Source: Thioclava pacifica DSM 10166 (GTDB taxonomy: Bacteria; Pseudomonadota; Alphaproteobacteria; Rhodobacterales; Rhodobacteraceae). From it: a DNA stretch of 64,000 nucleotides. The DNA lies in NCBI RefSeq assembly GCF_000714535.1, contig NZ_AUND01000023.1:372001-436000 (forward strand). The letters run 5' to 3'. The position numbers and the translations under genes were made by a program. Positions 62,952 through 64,000 of this stretch are shown piece after piece (the stretch's first letter is position 1; each line of letters starts with the position of its first letter). Below the pieces are notes generated by a model, which did not search any database, was not told where the DNA came from, and worked only from the letters and a program-made list of their open reading frames with translations.

Positions 62952-63194
62952 ATGGAGTTCGCCGCCGGTGAAAGCGATCTGATCCTGACGATCGGTCTCG
63001 GGATCGCGATCTTCGCGATCCCCGCAGCCTTCTCGGCCTTCGCCGATGAACGCCCACCGCGCGTGGCCTCGGTGGCGATGGTGCTCGCGCTGGGGCTCGT
63101 GCTGCTCGCGTTGCTGTCGAAACCGGGCGGATACCGGTTCGACACGATCCCCGAAGCGATCGCGGGCACGATCGCGCGGGTGTCGAATTACTAG
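62952..63194 (+). CDS. Small membrane protein, unknown
   Basis: An 80-residue protein with two hydrophobic helices (about residues 9-30, LILTIGLGIAIFAIPAAF, and about 41-58, VASVAMVLALGLVLLALL), a short charged loop (ADERPPRVAS) and a C-terminal tail. It ends just before the promoter of the ribosomal protein genes. It is seen near pyk in related bacteria in my recollection, but no function is known. CAGGGAGCG lies ahead of the ATG. Confidence 0.75.
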   Translation: MEFAAGESDLILTIGLGIAIFAIPAAFSAFADERPPRVASVAMVLALGLVLLALLSKPGGYRFDTIPEAIAGTIARVSNY

Positions 63195-63215
63195 GCCGAA
63201 ACGGGGTTTTCCCCC

Positions 63216-63244
63216 TTGCCAAACAGCCGCGCGCCGTCTATCAG
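63216..63244 (+). promoter_or_regulatory. Sigma-70-type promoter of rpmI-rplT
   Basis: TTGCCA (63216-63221) and TATCAG (63239-63244) are 17 bases apart. The rpmI start is 75 bases downstream with AAAGGAG before it. No infC gene lies upstream, so these ribosomal genes have their own promoter. Confidence 0.65.
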
Positions 63245-63318
63245 GCGCGCTCTAACCCGCGCGGCCGGCCAATGTGGCATGCCGAGTCGCGCTTTCACAC
63301 CCTGCAAAGGAGCTGTAA

Positions 63319-63519
63319 ATGCCCAAGATGAAGACGAAATCCGCTGCCAAGAAGCGGTTCAAGTTCACTGCGACCGGCAAGGTCAAGGTGGGTCCGGCCG
63401 GCAAACGTCACGGCATGATCAAACGTTCGACGAAATTCATCCGCGAGACCGCTGGCACCATGGTGCTGAGCGAGTCGGACGCGAAGATCGTCAAGAAATA
63501 CATGCCGTATAACCGCTGA
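63319..63519 (+). CDS. rpmI: 50S ribosomal protein L35
   Basis: The 66-residue basic protein [20 protein letters not shown] onwards is L35 of the large ribosomal subunit. The family pattern [23 protein letters not shown] and the C-terminal KKYMPYN are all present. AAAGGAG lies 8 bases before the ATG. rplT follows 18 bp later, the usual pair. Confidence 0.99.
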   Translation: MPKMKTKSAAKKRFKFTATGKVKVGPAGKRHGMIKRSTKFIRETAGTMVLSESDAKIVKKYMPYNR

Positions 63520-63537
63520 TTTCGGGAGACTTGAACA

Positions 63538-63903
63538 ATGGCACGCGTCAAATCCGGTAAGGTCACCCACGCCTCGCACAAGAAAGTGCTCAAGAAGGCG
63601 AAAGGCTACTACGCCGCCCGCTCGCGCAACTTCCGCACCGCGACCCAGGCTGTCGACAAGGCGAACCAGTACGCCACGCGCGACCGCAAGGCCCGCAAGC
63701 GCAATTTCCGCGCCCTCTGGATCCAGCGTATCAACGCCGCCGTGCGCGCCGTCGATGCGGATCTGAGCTACTCGAAGTTCATCTTCGGCCTGGGCAAGGC
63801 CGGGATCGAAGTGGACCGCAAGGTTCTCGCCGATCTCGCCGTGCACGAGCCCGAAGCTTTCGGCGCGATCGTCGAGCAGGCGAAAGCCGCCGCTGCTGCG
63901 TAA
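63538..63903 (+). CDS. rplT: 50S ribosomal protein L20
   Basis: The 121-residue L20 binds 23S rRNA early in assembly of the large subunit and in some bacteria represses its own operon. The conserved [59 protein letters not shown] and [20 protein letters not shown] are intact. GGGAGA is upstream. A strong hairpin follows. Confidence 0.99.
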   Translation: MARVKSGKVTHASHKKVLKKAKGYYAARSRNFRTATQAVDKANQYATRDRKARKRNFRALWIQRINAAVRAVDADLSYSKFIFGLGKAGIEVDRKVLADLAVHEPEAFGAIVEQAKAAAAA

Positions 63904-63926
63904 TCGCTCAGGCGAAGAGATTTGGG

Positions 63927-63954
63927 AAAGGCCGCTCCGATCGGGGCGGCCTTT
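63927..63954 (+). terminator. Rho-independent terminator after rplT
   Basis: AAAGGCCGC (63927-63935) pairs with GCGGCCTTT (63946-63954), with an inner CCGATCGG palindrome in the loop. The T run CTTTTTCG follows. It lies 24 bp behind the rplT stop. Nothing is seen from 63960 to the window end. Confidence 0.9.
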
Positions 63955-64000
63955 TTCGTTTGGCAAAGAGGGCGGTGGCGGTGCCTTTCAGTCGGGGGAA

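Overview
The window is high-GC DNA with the gene content, signal peptides, promoter style (TTGnnn-N17-TAnnnn) and neighbourhoods of an alphaproteobacterium of the Rhodobacterales (Paracoccaceae/Rhodobacteraceae, Rhodobacter- or Thioclava-like). The pointers are rsmI-yraN-gshB, glnD-murJ, an RpoH-type sigma factor with the RpoH box, TIGR02302, a Rhodobacter-type malyl-CoA lyase, phaA/phaB, and pyk next to an N-formylglutamate amidohydrolase and rpmI-rplT. It reads as ordinary chromosome. I found no transposase, integrase, phage gene, CRISPR array or rRNA, and one tRNA (Tyr).

Layout. 1-5 kb: 5' part of an O-acetylhomoserine sulfhydrylase gene, a rhomboid-like protein without the protease residues, trpS, a CoA-binding protein, an rRNA methyltransferase and tRNA-Tyr. 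5-12 kb: a glycosyltransferase-like gene, then glnD-murJ and an LppC-like lipoprotein on the minus strand. 12-16.5 kb: rsmI-yraN-gshB-esterase, convergent with comM. 16.5-24.7 kb: an AT-richer 464-bp leader, rpoH, a ChaN-like protein, coaBC, dut, a membrane-anchored MoeB/ThiF protein, an M3 peptidase and a cation efflux pump. 24.7-33.8 kb: an SH3-like protein, a D-2-hydroxyacid dehydrogenase, a PRC-helix-PRC protein, a dimethylglycine/sarcosine dehydrogenase-like fusion, a TPR protein and ispE. 33.9-39.2 kb: polyprenyl diphosphate synthase, DUF2007, a small methyltransferase, DUF465, an EamA exporter, and phaB and phaA with separate terminators. 39.4-41.7 kb: a divergent EAL/PAS signalling pair. 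41.9-52.6 kb: a thioredoxin, argH-lipoprotein-lptM-lysA, TIGR02302, a zinc-ribbon protein with a hexanucleotide repeat, ftsE-ftsX-plsC and a PPOX flavoprotein. 52.6-58.6 kb: accA, a GyrI-like protein, mcl1 and a putative D-glutamate operon (dgcN-dgcA-dat). 58.6-64 kb: two membrane-anchored proteins that appear to share a C-terminal module (one with RTX repeats), N-formylglutamate amidohydrolase, pyk, and rpmI-rplT.

How the genes work together. Several sets are coherent: lysine and arginine synthesis with the LPS accessory lipoprotein LptM; cell-envelope division (FtsEX, PlsC, MurJ, LppC-like); acetyl-CoA metabolism (PhaA, PhaB, Mcl1, AccA) consistent with polyhydroxybutyrate and ethylmalonyl-CoA pathways; and D-glutamate catabolism. 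The main leads outside plain annotation are the dgcN-dgcA-dat cluster, a family of intergenic palindromes (three full, three half copies), a rhomboid pseudoprotease, a matching 15-bp palindrome at two distant loci, the Aer-like PAS/EAL pair, and the RTX/hypothetical pair. I saw nothing that amounts to a wholly new system.
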